A stretch of DNA of 64,000 bases from Macrocystis pyrifera (taxonomy: Eukaryota; Sar; Phaeophyceae; Laminariales; Laminariaceae). The position numbers were made by a program, and so were the translations under genes. Positions 11,106 to 22,532 of this stretch are shown one piece after another (positions within the stretch are counted from its first letter, which is position 1; each line of letters begins with the position of its first letter). The stretch lies in assembly GCA_031763025.1 (NCBI GenBank), contig JASSKH010000029.1, forward strand, positions 6,222,362-6,286,361, written 5' to 3'. The notes under the pieces were generated by a model. That model was not told where the DNA came from. It worked only from the letters and a program-made list of their open reading frames with translations, and made no database searches.

Positions 11106-12640
11106 TCAAAAACATAATGTCTTGGCATGTTCACTGGAGGCGGTGCATACGTTTTCCCTGCCGAAGACGTCTGCCGCCATCGACATGAGATCTCTGCTCT
11201 TCCCCTGTGCTATGTTTTCGGCCACATCCGCGGACATTTCCCCGCGAAGTTTGAACTGCATATTGGACAAAGAGTCGTGTCTGAAAACGATGGCGGCAGC
11301 GCAGAAAAGAACAACCCTGTCTTTCCGCCAAGACGAGCCGCGACGGTTGAGCGAAATCCGGACCCATTTCACGAATGAAACACTCATTTGACGAGTTGTG
11401 TCAAGCGGTCCTCCACAACTGGGAACAAGTGACCGAACGCCCCTTCAAGGCTTTTTTTATTACTGCGAAAGTCAGAAAGAATATCGTCATGCGGAACAGT
11501 TACTACAAGAGCATTCTCCGCCCCTTCAGGTGGCGGCCCTCCTTGAGACAGAGCAGCTTGAGATGCTGCCACGGCATTGAGATCGAGGTTGTGCCCCAAT
11601 TTTCGTAGCACACTCGGACGTTGTCGCGAAGACGTCGCAGCGTCTTCGCCAGAGTCAACGACGGCAAATGTGTCAATAATATAGGCTTTCCCATCTTCTG
11701 CCGTAACTTCTTCTACTATCATATCGTCCACCGACGAGATATCGCCGTTGGCCTCGGCCATAGCAATGTCGTCTTCACGCCTATCGTTCGTATACGACTC
11801 TGATTATCTTCCTCTTACGTTGTAAGGATCGTCTGGTGTTAACATCTCCATTAAAACTTCCTCAGGAACGCTTCCGTCACATGGATAAGTATCGAGGTTA
11901 TGCTGATTGAACGCAGCTTCACGTGCGAGCTGAAACTCGCAGACCATATTATTTCCGTCCTTTATATATTGAATGAGGTCACCCACGACGGTCTGTCGAG
12001 TTCCGATTAGGCGCTTAAGCTGGGACGCCGTTGGCTTGTGTTTTCCAGCGAGTATTATTGTGAACGTATCCAATAAACCGGTCGCAGCCATAGGAAACAC
12101 AGTCGCAACGGGCGACGAATCGTTCGCGTCGAAACTAACGTCTGGCGAAGAGATCGTTGGGCGGAACCAGATATGTTTATAGCCTTCCTTGATTCCAACG
12201 CGACAACATGTCCCTTGACGCGAACGGGAAAATCAACAGTCTACAGAAACAAACTGTCGTATCCTGGAGATGGCCTGGTAAATTTCCAACCCAAACGCCG
12301 TTCGCTAACGGAGCCTCCGGAATCTTGTTTGACCACAGGGACGTGCAACTTGCTCGGGTCTGATTCGTCGAACCCGTGCACAATGAGAACTATGCCATCG
12401 AGGACAACGTCAGCATCATGCGGATAATTGCGAAATCCCGACATTACTCGATCATGCCGTTGAAGACAAACTGTCGCTTTGAGGAGATCTTTGTGAGGTA
12501 ATCCACACGGCGTCAACATGTGTTGTTCCGTAACACGGGTTCTCCTGTCGCATACACCACAGGGAAACCTGTACGCCGGGAACGGGTTAATATGATAGAG
12601 TGTTACCGTCAGCTATGCGTTGTTCTGTTTCAATAGCAAC
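11106..12640 (-). pseudogene. Helitron-like transposon protein, decayed N-terminal part
   Basis: Read from 12640 leftward, several frames on the minus strand follow the order found before the Rep domain of many Helitron proteins. First comes a FPCGVC/DRRTR cysteine-containing start, then a segment with LANGVWVGNLPGHLQ (near 12280-12330). A third segment at 11804-12100 is shaped like the family's G-x-KP...L..L...R..V...L.....N...DGSVPEE block. A fourth at 11384-11761 includes LEGAFGHLFP. The pieces lie in different frames and are broken by stops (for example at 11384 and 11804), so the gene is inactive. No HUH Rep or helicase motif was seen. The family call rests on remembered consensus patterns. 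Confidence 0.5.
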
Positions 12641-12670
12641 GAAAAAGAGATACTTTTCGGGCTGCGCTAC

Positions 12671-12871
12671 AGTAAACACAACTCACCGTTTATTGGCCAA
12701 AAACAAGGGTTTTAAAAAAAGAATCGATGGCCCCAAAGAGAATTTCGGGTAGAAGCGGGCCCGTTAAGTCGACGCTGTCCCTGCACCGTTGTTGACCTAG
12801 TGGGGTGTCGATAGCGGCAGTTGGCCGTGATGGTATAAAAACTGGACAATAAACGGTGTGTTGTGTTTACT
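12671..12871. repeat. 200-bp element with 28-bp terminal inverted repeats
   Basis: The first 28 bases (starting AGTAAACACAACTCACC) match the reverse complement of the last 28 bases at 26 positions. The interior has no ORF. I did not find a convincing target-site duplication. It is probably a nonautonomous DNA transposon. Confidence 0.65.
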
Positions 12872-15500
12872 ACGACGTGTAAGCGAGCGTAGCGGAAAAC
12901 CGCCCGCGACGCGAAGCATATGCGGCGTCCGAGCTGTTTTCTCCTGAAGCATGGCGGCAAGACTCTTGGCATTATCAAGTCGCCAGTTTGCAGCTAACAA
13001 CAGGGGTCATAAAAAAAAAACAATATTCAATCATGGACCTCTGTCCGCTTCGCATAATTTGACGTTTCCTTCCTGAGCGAGCGTCGCGGGCGGCGTAGGC
13101 CGCCCGCGGATCGAAGCGCCTTGTGCATACATACATGAATATCCACCCACACATAACGTTTGGGCGCAGTGTGCACACGTACAAACACTGAAATCTACGA
13201 AAACATCCCAGTTTTCAGTGATTTTGTAAGGCTCTTCCCAAAATCGGGGATTTTCTGAATATGTCCCCTGTTTCATCTTGTCAAGGCTGTCTGTCAAGGT
13301 GTTTAGTGGATTGTTGTTTGTCAAGGGGTCCGACGGCTGTCGACCGACACCTTTGGAAAAAGAGGAGAGGGAAACATTTCCGAGGCTTGCGCAGGCATTG
13401 TCGATACGGGTCGCTCAAGTTTTCGAGTTTTGTGTTGTTGCCCATGCCATCTCATGTATGTGCTCTCTGCTGCGACGCCACCACGAGAGCGCTGTAGTTG
13501 GAACTTCGCCGTGAAAATAGCCACATTCGAAAGATCTTGTAGAGCTACATCATAGGCATTTAAACCACCTCAATCCGTCGGAGCATGTGGGATATTCATA
13601 AATGCCCCCAGCCATCCACGACCCCGATGCGCCATTCTGATGCAATAATGGAACGACCGTTTGCTGTTCATATTTAGGCCCCAACGGTCCTTACAATTCC
13701 GCCACGCTCTTCCCAAAGCCCCTCCCTCGTCTCTTCTCACGTTCGGATTTGGGGGAGTAGGCGCTCTCTCTCTACGACAATAACAAACAGCTGCTGCACA
13801 GACGCTGCAATAACTGCAGAACGACATAGCTAGTCCTTGTGTGATCGTACGACTTCCAACAGATGTATATGCTTGCTGTCGGGGTGTCGAGGTGGCTCTG
13901 CCTCTCGTTTATACGTTTGGATTTTTTGTTCTCGCTCGCAACCGCTTGTCAAGCTTTGTCATCGCTCTACTGGGCATGCTGCTGCTGTGATCTGTGTCTC
14001 CGGTCTCGGGGTTGTCCGGTGGCATCACACGATTGTAGACGGCGTGCTTGCTGCGTGTCGCAGCTGCTAGCTGCTTGCTGCGCGGTCGTCAGATGCTTGC
14101 TCCATCGAGCAGAGCTTTCTATCTGTCATGAGGCGCTTCTCCTGCAGACACTGCTGCTGTGGCAGGTGTGCCGTGCTGCGATCGGCGGCGGAAATGACAA
14201 GCTAGGTTCTTGAAGTCATCATCTAATCAGCGTACGAATTTTGTCACAATTTGGCTGATTTTAGTGTGTGTGATTGGCCTACGTCACATAGGTTTCAGGC
14301 CCCAACCTTGGCGAAATGGCTCAGGGACCATAGGTAGGGGTCCCGAAATATATATAGATTGTTCGCGCGAAGCGCGAAAAAAATATAAAGGCGTTTTTGT
14401 CGGGCGAGCTACAATACCAATTACTTGAAAATAGTGGGAAAAAATAAGAAACCGGAATGCTGGTCGAGTCCGAATTTCTTATTTGTCAAAGGTACGTTAT
14501 ATACTGAGTTCAGTATAACCGCATTCAATTATCTCATTTTCCTGTCATTTACTCTTACAGTGGGCTCCTTTACCTGTGTTCTGGTATAAGGCAAGATTCT
14601 GTTTTCAGCGTCAAAAGTTGACTTCATGTATTAGTGCATATCTGTTCGAGATAAACTCCGATTGCGAAACGGCTTTTCACGTTGGATTACCTGGTACTTT
14701 CCGGATAGACTGGCAGTACCGGTATATTTGTTGCAGGTGAATGGCTGCGGGGGTGTCGTCGCAAACATAGGCAACAAAAAACTAGAAAATACATTCTGTA
14801 CTACTGCAGCTAGCTGCTGCTCTAGAATTTTATCTCTGAGGACACAGAAGGATCACACAAGAGATACTCTGCGCAACGTGACCGATGGAAGTGGTATCTC
14901 GTATAATATACTACTATGTTAAATATGGATGCATGGAGAGTTGTCTGGTGGTGTAATGACGAAGTTCACTGCATTTTAGACAACACACAGAACGCAGAGT
15001 CATCGCCTTCGGTCTTCTCCAAAAAAACATACCAGGCACAATACACGGAAAACGTCAAAACGTGTGTTAAGAACAAGACGACTTCAATCGCCAAATGTAT
15101 TCAGCAGCAGCCAGTGCTACACCAAATCCTTCACGTTAGCCCATGTTAAACGTCAGTGACAACTAAAGAGAATCGCCTCTGCGACCACGCCAGCCATATT
15201 TACGAGTCGTCGTACGACCCACGGACGAAAGGGAACTTGCAAGGAGGAAATTCAATTGTCCTCTGCGTTTCGGCGAATACATTTTCCGTCCCTGGGCCAG
15301 GGTCAGCAGGCACGATGCGCCGTTGCTCGTCCAATTATGGGTCCAGGGTCGATCTGAGACCACCCACCCTCGCGGTGCGTGCACTCCTGGCAACTTCCGG
15401 ATTCCTCCATCGGTGTACGACCGCTATCCCCTCCGCTCACCCCCCCCTGGCGATATCCATCCGCAATGCGCGGACTCAGATATTTGCCCCTGCCCCCACC
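12872..15500. other. No recognisable gene; GC-rich palindromic patches
   Basis: Two related GC-rich patches (about 12885-12920 and 13070-13115) share GCGAGCGT and CGCCCGCG words, and a GGGCGGC/GCCGCCC hairpin lies at about 13087-13104. Another short palindrome, TTCGCGCGAAGCGCGAA, lies near 14360. Frames in this stretch are short and unsupported. Confidence 0.45.
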
Positions 15501-15741
15501 GTCCTGGCGGCGACCATGGATGGCGCCAACGAATCCCGCATTGAGGGGTTGGGAGCAAAACTTCGAGGCGCGGCCACGGCAGTGCTTGAAATCTTGGTCA
15601 GTGCTTGCTGCATCACCCCCCTGACGACTCCACGGCGACTTTCATGATCGGGAGCTATCCGCGTTTCTCAGACACCGAAGCATAGCTTTGAGGTTGGCTG
15701 GCTATCTTCCTGTTGATGGCAATGGCGAATGGAGAGTGCAG

Positions 15742-15860
15742 AGATACCGGCGGTAGCCCTGAATATGAGGGACGCAATAAGAAGACAAGAACAGTGTTGC
15801 CACCACAGCGGTGATTGGTTGTGGCCCGAAAACGACTTCGAAGCGTGTCCGCAGATTCAA
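15742..15860 (+). CDS. Possible internal exon, unknown protein
   Basis: An AG acceptor (GAGTGCAG, ending at 15741) and a strong GTGAGTAG donor at 15861 bracket 119 nt. The segment is open in one frame and includes CCHHSGDWLWPENDF. It may belong with a well-placed ATG at 15519 (context GCGACCATGG), whose frame runs to 15647. The domain is not recognised. A chance open frame cannot be excluded. Confidence 0.3.
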
Positions 15861-17373
15861 GTGAGTAGCCACTCTTGTTCATCCGAAAGGTACGCGCATT
15901 TTGACACAGTTTACATACCACATTATAGAAGTTATATTACGACAGTAGTACCGCTATCTATTTGTTCAAGCAAGCTTGCTAGCCATCTCCCTGCCAACAA
16001 AAGTACTCCCCATGCCTTCGCACGACTCGTGACCGAGAGTAGGCTGCCAACACACGCACTGAAGTTTGCAAGCCTCTACATGTTGTTTGGATAGTTTTAC
16101 AAGCATCTATACCCGCCGCTCACCAGTATATCCCTGTCGCCTGGTCCCATTAGACCCTCGACTTTGTCGTCTTAACCAAGGGCGAGACCGATCCACTCGT
16201 TGCCTGATCTGGCTCCACCTGCAGCGTCGTCACCTTCATCATCAGTGTTATCTGGCGATCAAATGGAAAAATTATGCCGTCCACGCCAGATGAGCGAATA
16301 AGACAGCGAAACCGAAGTCTCAATCACACGCGAGGGCTACACAATATCGTTCGCTTGCATCAGAAATGTCAGACTCCACCATACGCAAAAAAAAAGTAGA
16401 ATATTTACACGCATGCCGCCATCCTTACGTTAGAGCTCCGGCAAACGACAAATGACTCACCTGCTCGCTTTGCGGTGTTGCCCGTAAGAAGGTCCTCGTT
16501 GTTGAAGTCGCCATTGCCTCCGCACCATAGTCCAGCGGTGGCTTGTAAGATTCCGCCTGCGGAAGATATACATGCCCAGCAACGCCAAATAATCGAAAGA
16601 CGGTTCAGCAGACTCTGGCCGTGTATTGTCTTGGCATACACGCCCCCCCTCCCTCCCTCCCTCCCTCAGCAAACCCTCCTCCTTCCTGGGCAGCACGCTC
16701 GCCTCTACGGCTGCATGAAATCCCTCGTCACCGTCTGCTGCGATTTCCTGCAGGTGGGAGATAGGGCGCCGGTTCCGGGCGCTGCGTCCCGGCCTGCGGC
16801 AGTAGATATCGCATGTCGTTCTGTGCAACGCTTTCTCGTTGCTTGCCCGGCCTTTCATGACACAGGTATTGGCGGCGACCTGGCGTACAGGACGAAGGCA
16901 CCTAGTGATGTTTCCCTCATGATCTTGACCGCTCCCCACAGCCCGACCAGCTGCGTCCGAGCTTCCCCGTGACAGAGAGCTTCACGCGCGGAGAGTAGCT
17001 GGTGCTATACAGGCGCACCTGTTTCGCGGATAGGGCATATACGAGACCTGTTTCGTGGAGAGGGGCGTAGACGAGGGCGGGAAGGACGAGGGTACTTCTG
17101 TGTGTAGCACTTGAGGGGCGCTGGGCGTTACGGTTACGTATTGCAGTACCGACATACCTGGTATTCGATAGAGCTTTGACCGGCCACCGTATTTCCTCGA
17201 TAATTTTTAAAAACGGGGGCCAGGTCCTCAGGTGCAGGGAACGCAGAGGCGACGCGATGGCGCACTTCGAGTCGACCATGGTTTTGCACAGAATGACCGA
17301 GTTGAAGGTATCATATAACCTTAGTCCCGTTGTGTGTCGTTGAGACGAGCGCTCGTACAGCGGGTGAACGGAA

Positions 17374-17710
17374 TGGCGCTGTTCGGCAACTGCTTCCCCA
17401 GCAGGCATGCCGTCATGGCGGCGTATTATCGAGACGACTATGCTACCAACTTCAACTTAGCGAGCGGGCGCAAGTGCAAGGTATTCGCCGCTTCTACGCC
17501 GCAGTTGTTGAAAGCCTGCGCTGCATCCGTTTTGATCGCGATGCTAGTCAGCGCAAGGGGTCCATCGAGCAGAAAGGCGGTCGCCGTGCAAGTTAGTGCA
17601 AAGACAAAAAAAGAGTACAGGTACTCCTGCCACAAAAAAGGGACACAGGAAAAAACGTACCCAGATATTATTTGTCATGGCAATCGTGGTTGGCTACGCT
17701 CACCTTAGTC
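17374..17710 (+). CDS. Hypothetical protein, possible membrane segment
   Basis: An open frame starts at ATG 17374, just after a CAG that could be a splice acceptor (CTCGTACAG, ending at 17361). It runs to a stop near 17708. It has an ordinary amino-acid mix with one hydrophobic stretch (LLKACAASVLIAML) and a lysine-rich end. A small upstream ATG frame (17258) could supply a first exon. No family is recognised and no partner gene is evident. Confidence 0.28.
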
Positions 17711-17872
17711 GATCCTCGAGAGCAGTAGGGAACGTCTCCTGTGAGAACCCAGAAGGGACCCTCTGCAAGTGGAAGAGGAAGGGCGTGCCGCGATGGGGGA
17801 GTGCATTGATGGAGACGGACGACGGACGACCGGTCGAGGCGATGTCGAGTCTTGTAGAAAAAACAAACTGCG

Positions 17873-18339
17873 TCACTCGTTCTGACGAAACAGGCAAGTC
17901 TGCTCTTGACCACCGTGATAACACTGGCAAGTTGGTACCGGTAGTTGTTTAGCTACGCTCTGGATCAAGCCTGTAACATAAAAACAGAGTAATACAACCC
18001 CCAGTTCACCTGTGAGTACAACAGAATGGGCGGCTTCAAGCCGTTGCCCCCATAAATCCTGAGCCTGGTTTCGTAGGAGAGCTCGAGCTGCCTGGTCGGC
18101 TGCTTCCTGCTGCTGCCTGGTCGGTTGCTGTTGCTGCTGTTGCTGCTTCTGTTGCTGCTGCTGCTTCTGCTGCTGCTTGCTGTCGATAGTGCTGGCACTG
18201 GTGCTTCTGGCTACAGCGGCCTTCCCGTTGAAGTCGGTTGCTTTGCGGGTGCTGCTGCTGGAGGCCGTTGGTACTCTTCCTGGCACTGCTCCTCCTCTTC
18301 GGCGTCTGGAGCCTGACACCGAGAGCTCTGACTGCCTGG

Positions 18340-18398
<59 letters not shown>

Positions 18399-18550
18399 GC
18401 CGCTACTGCTCTGCTGCCGATGATGTGTTGGCGCCGCGAGAAAGGTGCCGCTCGTACACGAAACTTGACAGTCCAGTGAGCGGAATTCGAGCCTCGGGGT
18501 GATTTCGGGGTGATTTTGGCCTCTTGGCCAATATAAATCGTCGTAATCAA
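17873..18550 (-). CDS. Polyglutamine-containing ORF
   Basis: A 225-codon minus-strand frame holds an uninterrupted run of about 20 CAG codons and a second Q-rich tract broken by lysines. Serine/arginine-rich linkers separate them, and a more ordinary C-terminal segment follows (QDLWGQRLEAAHSVVL). A candidate 39-nt intron (GTGAAC...TTACAG) lies at about 17974-18012 but is in frame, so splicing is uncertain. CAG tracts give open frames by chance, so this could be a repeat artefact. The ordinary flanks make a real exon plausible. Upstream exons would lie beyond 18550. Confidence 0.35.
18340..18399. repeat. (CTG)n / (CAG)n microsatellite
   Basis: About 20 uninterrupted CTG units on the plus strand. 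A second, impure CTG/TTG tract lies at 18120-18180. Both sit within the polyglutamine ORF on the minus strand. Confidence 0.95.
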
Positions 18551-18739
18551 AAGTCGTAATCTATCTCGCTCGGTAAACCCCTTATATTATCAGGTATTGA
18601 CCAATAGGAATGCGTCGTAATCAAGAAAAATGCCCTACCTTTTGTCGCTGTGCCGGCGAAATTGCATCTACCTAACCCGATATCCCAAAACCCTACTGCT
18701 AGAATCCCTTTCCAGCACGGAACTCCTCAATCTACGATG

Positions 18740-19215
18740 GATCTTACATGTTATTTTTTGTTCATTTCGTTTTCTTTGTTTCGTTTCGTTTCTCTATTTC
18801 ATGGAATGTGTATGTCGTGCCTGTCGTTTCCAGTATGATGACATATGTCACCGAATTGCCCACTGCGCGCTTACTTGTACTGCATAGGGGGCAACGTATT
18901 AATAATATCTCTGTGGCGCAGCTTTGTGGCCACAAAACTTGTATCTCTTGTAGGATTGGAGAATCGGCACGGACACTGGTTGTGCTGGATGTCGACGGGT
19001 AGAAAGAACGGTTTGAAGTGAAGAACACACATACGTGGTGTTTCTGAAGTACAACCAACATACTCGGGAACATAAGAACCCGAACGACGCCGTACCGGCC
19101 TCAAGGAGATTCAGTATCAGAACGCGTACACTTCACCATGCACAACATTCTGGCAATGCATAGCGCAATCAATCAAAGCTAGTGGGCCTCTCTCTTACCG
19201 TTTGTCCAGCTATTG
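18740..19215 (+). repeat. Dispersed repeat family A, copy 1, plus integrase fragment
   Basis: A pyrimidine-rich leader (TTTCGTTTCTCTA...) is followed by a body with TATGTCGTGCCTGTCG, ATCTCTGTGGCG and GTTGTGCTGGATGTCGACGG. From about 19030 the sequence becomes a fragment of the same Ty3/gypsy integrase seen again from 19500. The whole block is duplicated in tandem at 19216-19690. Other family A copies lie at 26333-26575, 29140-29252 and 33650-33905. No ORF or TIR identifies the family; it behaves like a SINE or short nonautonomous element. Confidence 0.7.
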
Positions 19216-19690
19216 ATAGCACGTATGATGACATGGCATCGTATTGCCCACTGCTGTGCTTGCTGCATACGTGGCAAAACGTAGTTTCTCTGTGGCGTAG
19301 CTTTCTGATACATACCTGGTAACTTGTATATCTTCTTGTAGTAGTGGAGAATGTGGGCACGGACACTGGTTGTGCTGGATGTCGAGGGGTCGAAATACTT
19401 TTGGAACTGCAGTCCCGTTTGGGGCACCAACTAATTTGAGCGCAACTTCCCCACAACGGGACTGCAGTTGATTCTAAAAGGGTTAGTGCGAAGAACACAC
19501 ACACATATGTCGTGTTTCTGAAGTATAATCAACATAGTCGGATACAGGAAGACCCCAACGACGCTCTACCGGCCTCAAGGAAATTCAGCATCAGAACGCG
19601 TACACTAAACCATGCTCAACATGCCGGTCTTGCATAGCGTGATCAATCAAAGCAAGTGGGCCTCTCTCTTACCGTTTATCCAGCTAGCAC
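19216..19690 (+). repeat. Tandem second copy of the family A/integrase block
   Basis: This repeats 18832-19215 at an offset growing from about 392 to 475 bp. The growth is explained by an inserted short TIR element at 19403-19492. The integrase part (from about 19500) continues past the duplicated region into the longer remnant. Confidence 0.75.
19403..19492. mobile_element. Short TIR element, family B (about 90 bp)
   Basis: AACTGCAGTCCCGTTTGGGG and CCCCACAACGGGACTGCAGTT face each other around a 20-nt centre, with outer TTTTGG/CCTTTTAGA arms. Absence of this block from the equivalent point of the other tandem copy shows it is a discrete insertion. Relatives lie at 34344-34437, 37548-37640 and 44650-44740. 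Confidence 0.75.
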
Positions 19691-20043
19691 AAAACACTAG
19701 TTATAGCGCAACGATGCATGAGACGCCATTTTTTAAAACAGCAAATGTTCGGAAGACAAGCTCGACCACCAGTCCACGCCATTCTCGGTATTTCCCACGA
19801 CGGAAAAACAGCAGATACCGAAAATTCGCACAACACACGCGGGACAATTTGCAAATCGCTTTCGAGCTCGAACACCCAAACCTTGCCGGGAGTGCAGATA
19901 AACAGGCCGAAAAAAAGGCAAACTTAAACCGTGCCCCGTGTTCCAACCTGGTCAAGAAGTAATCGTGTACATACCACACTAGGACTCGGATGGTCCCCAC
20001 CCAAGACTGCTGCTGCCGTGGCGAGGTCCCTACCACCATCTGT

Positions 20044-20289
20044 CAGGGATGTACATTATTTGTCTTTTTTCGCGCGGCATGCCGTGGCACGACCTGCGGC
20101 AAGCCGTGCCACGACCTGCGGCAAAACTTTCCACGGCATTAGGGTTGGGGTTAGGGTTAGGGTTAGAGTTAGGGTCCCATGGTATGCCGTGGGGGTCCGT
20201 GGAAGATTCCGTGGTATGCCGTGGAAGTTTTGCCGCAGGTCGTGCCACGGCATGCCACGGCATGTCGCGAAAAATGATGTACATGGCCC
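20044..20289. mobile_element. 246-bp foldback element with internal telomere-like repeats
   Basis: The element splits the integrase remnant and is flanked by CCATCTGT on both sides (20036-20043 and 20290-20297). Removing the element and one copy of CCATCTGT restores a sensible integrase reading, apart from one extra base. The ends are inverted repeats: ATGTACAT, then TTTTTCGCG, then CATGCCGTGGCA and GACCTGCGGC words. The centre is TTAGGG-like. The left end CAGGG and the 8-bp duplication resemble hAT elements, but the right end does not match CCCTG, so the superfamily is uncertain. No protein is encoded. Confidence 0.75.
20139..20175 (+). repeat. Interstitial telomere-like TTAGGG tract
   Basis: About six units of TTAGGG with variants (TTGGGG, TTAGAG), inside the foldback element and between its inverted arms. 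Confidence 0.9.
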
Positions 20290-20844
20290 CCATCTGTTCA
20301 CTATTATCACCTGTTGTATATCGAGTACGACTAACGAATGACACCCGAGAAGTGTCTGGACACCTCACCCACGTATACCCCAACAATCGACGGGAAACAC
20401 CGACAGCGCCTCAGTTCGACAAGCTCGCGCATCTGTTTTTAGGGAAACCCACACCTCTACCCGAATGGAACCATCCGACCGAGGCTCAACCAAAAATTGA
20501 GTCCATTTACGTAGACAGGGTAGTACAGCAGTAGGTCATAAATGTGGACCTGGCAGGAAAAGCCTCCACAACTACAAGTACCGGGTACGACTCCGAGGGT
20601 AGGACTCTGAACCCGACCTCGAGTACCGTGGCGACGAGATACCCCAATGTCACGAAATGATCGCCGCACACACAACCCAAAATTGTCATCCAATCGCGAT
20701 AGCCCCCCACCACCCGCGCCCCCACTCCCTTCTCTCGGGAAACAATAGCGTCAAGTAGGTGAGAGCTGAGCACAATATTGTGACAGCGCAAATGAACTCT
20801 CATAGGCTCTGCGGCATATGATATATATATTCACACATAGACGG

Positions 20845-20937
20845 CGTCCCCGGTGGCTTGGTAGGTGGTCCGCGTGCCTGTCAAGATCAATTTCGTGGGT
20901 TCAAGTCCACCCGAGTGCATGCTCATAGGGACTTTTT
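20845..20937 (+). other. tRNA-like sequence with A and B boxes
   Basis: GTGGCTTGGTAGG resembles an A box, CCTGTCAAG an Asp-like anticodon loop (GTC), and GGGTTCAAGTCC a B box, with TTTTT at 20932-20936. The acceptor and anticodon stems do not pair well. It is therefore a tRNA pseudogene or a tRNA-derived SINE head rather than a working tRNA. Confidence 0.4.
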
Positions 20938-22530
20938 CTTGCATAAAAAATTGACAAGCGGAAAGCGCGAAAGCGTGAGTTGGCTACATTCGATTAAAAT
21001 CGACGAGCAGTGGGAATGCTGAACCCTACGCGCGACAACAAATAAAGGCACGTACCGGGGGGGAGAAGGGACGACACCTGTGACCACGGCTTGTCCAGAA
21101 GATCGTTGAGGGTAAAACCTCCTACGAGTGGGCTGGGAAGTAAAAGTGATGGATAAAAAAAAAAAAAAAAATCAAAAAAGAAAACATAAAGTTGTATATA
21201 CAAGAACAAGATGGTAAAAATGTAGTCGACTCAACTGTATGTAGGAAGAAAAAGTCGACAACGGTGATGAGAGTAGCAGTATCAGATACTGGCAGTACAT
21301 ACACGTGTCTGACACAACCTGAAGAGCACTCTAACCGGCATTCTGGTGATATTTGCAGGGGCAAGGAACTGTTTAAAGAGTTGTTGTACTCAACGAGGAC
21401 GCGACGTCAAGAGACGTGACACATCACGCCCATCCTCCACACACACGTTCCAAAGAGGTCAAAACAACAACCCCACCGTGTAACAATACATATATTGTTT
21501 AAAACATTATACACACCGGGAGTGGGAGCGACGCGACTCCGCCCCTAATACAAACGGAGTCCAAGTTGATGACATGATATTAACTTCGCCGATTTCGAAG
21601 TATGGAGAACAGCACCCACGAGGGGCGCACAGGACGTGTGGCCACACCGAACTAGTGCGTTGAGAACAGATTTGGAACCCCCAGACTAACTCTAGCATAC
21701 GCTGTCAGCATGCAAGCTTAGTCATGTTCGCATCTTCGCTGTCCGGGTGTTACTCGACACTCGTGTGTTTGCTCAAAACGTCAGTTATAAGGAGAGGATG
21801 CAAGCATGATAACAGCCGTTGTTGTGTACCCAGGTCGGATAGATCGTCACCCCGTTCCTTGACTACTGATCGTGCTCCAGATGAGGCCACAAAACCATAG
21901 TTAGTTTATATGAACATGGGGCGGATAAAGAGAGGGGCAATGTGACGGACAGGGTAAGACGTATCGGTCGTAGACCTCGGAACACGCATGCAAGGGATGA
22001 TACCTCTCAACGTTAAGCATGAAAGATCCCATCGGACTAGCATGGACATGACCGTGTTGACCCCTCGCCTCAAGCTGACTATGAGGACCTCCAGAATCGA
22101 CCCGATCAGGTAAGTAAGTCCTGGTGACCCCCTGCGGTTGTGACCCCCTGCGGTGTTACTCTAATAACCGTGACCCTCTCCGGTCTAGCAATTACTTGCT
22201 AAGTACGAGGAAGAACTCTGCTCGGCTTATGTCGGCCGTAAGGGCGGCTACAAGGCACCCTCGCTTCACGACCTCTCAACGGCGACTTATCCGCGACATC
22301 GTCGGCTCTCACTGCGAGCATTGGCTTTTACCCTAACTAACGTAATAATTTTTATTCTGAAATCGATTTGGGTTGATTCGCACCAAAATATGTCGTTTGG
22401 CACTATTTTTTTCGATTCGATCGTACCGTCGACGTATATACTGTTTTTGCTGTTGTTGTTGTTGTTGTTGTTGTTGCTGTTGTCTTCACATTTAATCGTC
22501 CTTTCCACCCAGCTTCATCAATACACCTAT
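20938..22530. other. No recognisable gene
   Basis: There is a 17-A tract near 21154 and short repeats such as the doubled GACCCCCTGCGGTTGTGA words near 22122-22155. No coding region is recognised. Confidence 0.5.
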
Positions 22531-22532
22531 TA

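Larger units (their letters stand above)
19560..20535 (+). pseudogene. Ty3/gypsy integrase, C-terminal remnant
   Basis: Motifs in order are: the end of the catalytic core with SERVH (the Glu of the D,D,E triad); QLAQNTSYSATMHETPFF; MFGRQARPPVHAILGI in the next frame; FQPGQEVIVYIPH; and a GPY motif. After a 246-bp insertion the sequence resumes with SPVVYRVRLTND. This is the usual tail of a Ty3/gypsy integrase. Several frameshifts and stops, and the insertion at 20044-20289, make it inactive. It is unrelated at close range to the intact element at 37.9-44.35 kb. Confidence 0.75.

Noticed and set aside
15156..17408. Several overlapping 160-codon frames on both strands
   Set aside because: They reflect GC-rich composition with few stops; only the segment with splice borders at 15742-15860 and the 17374 frame were kept, at low confidence.
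20139..20175. Chromosome end or fusion point marked by TTAGGG repeats
   Set aside because: The tract lies inside a 246-bp element with a target duplication, and unbroken sequence continues on both sides.
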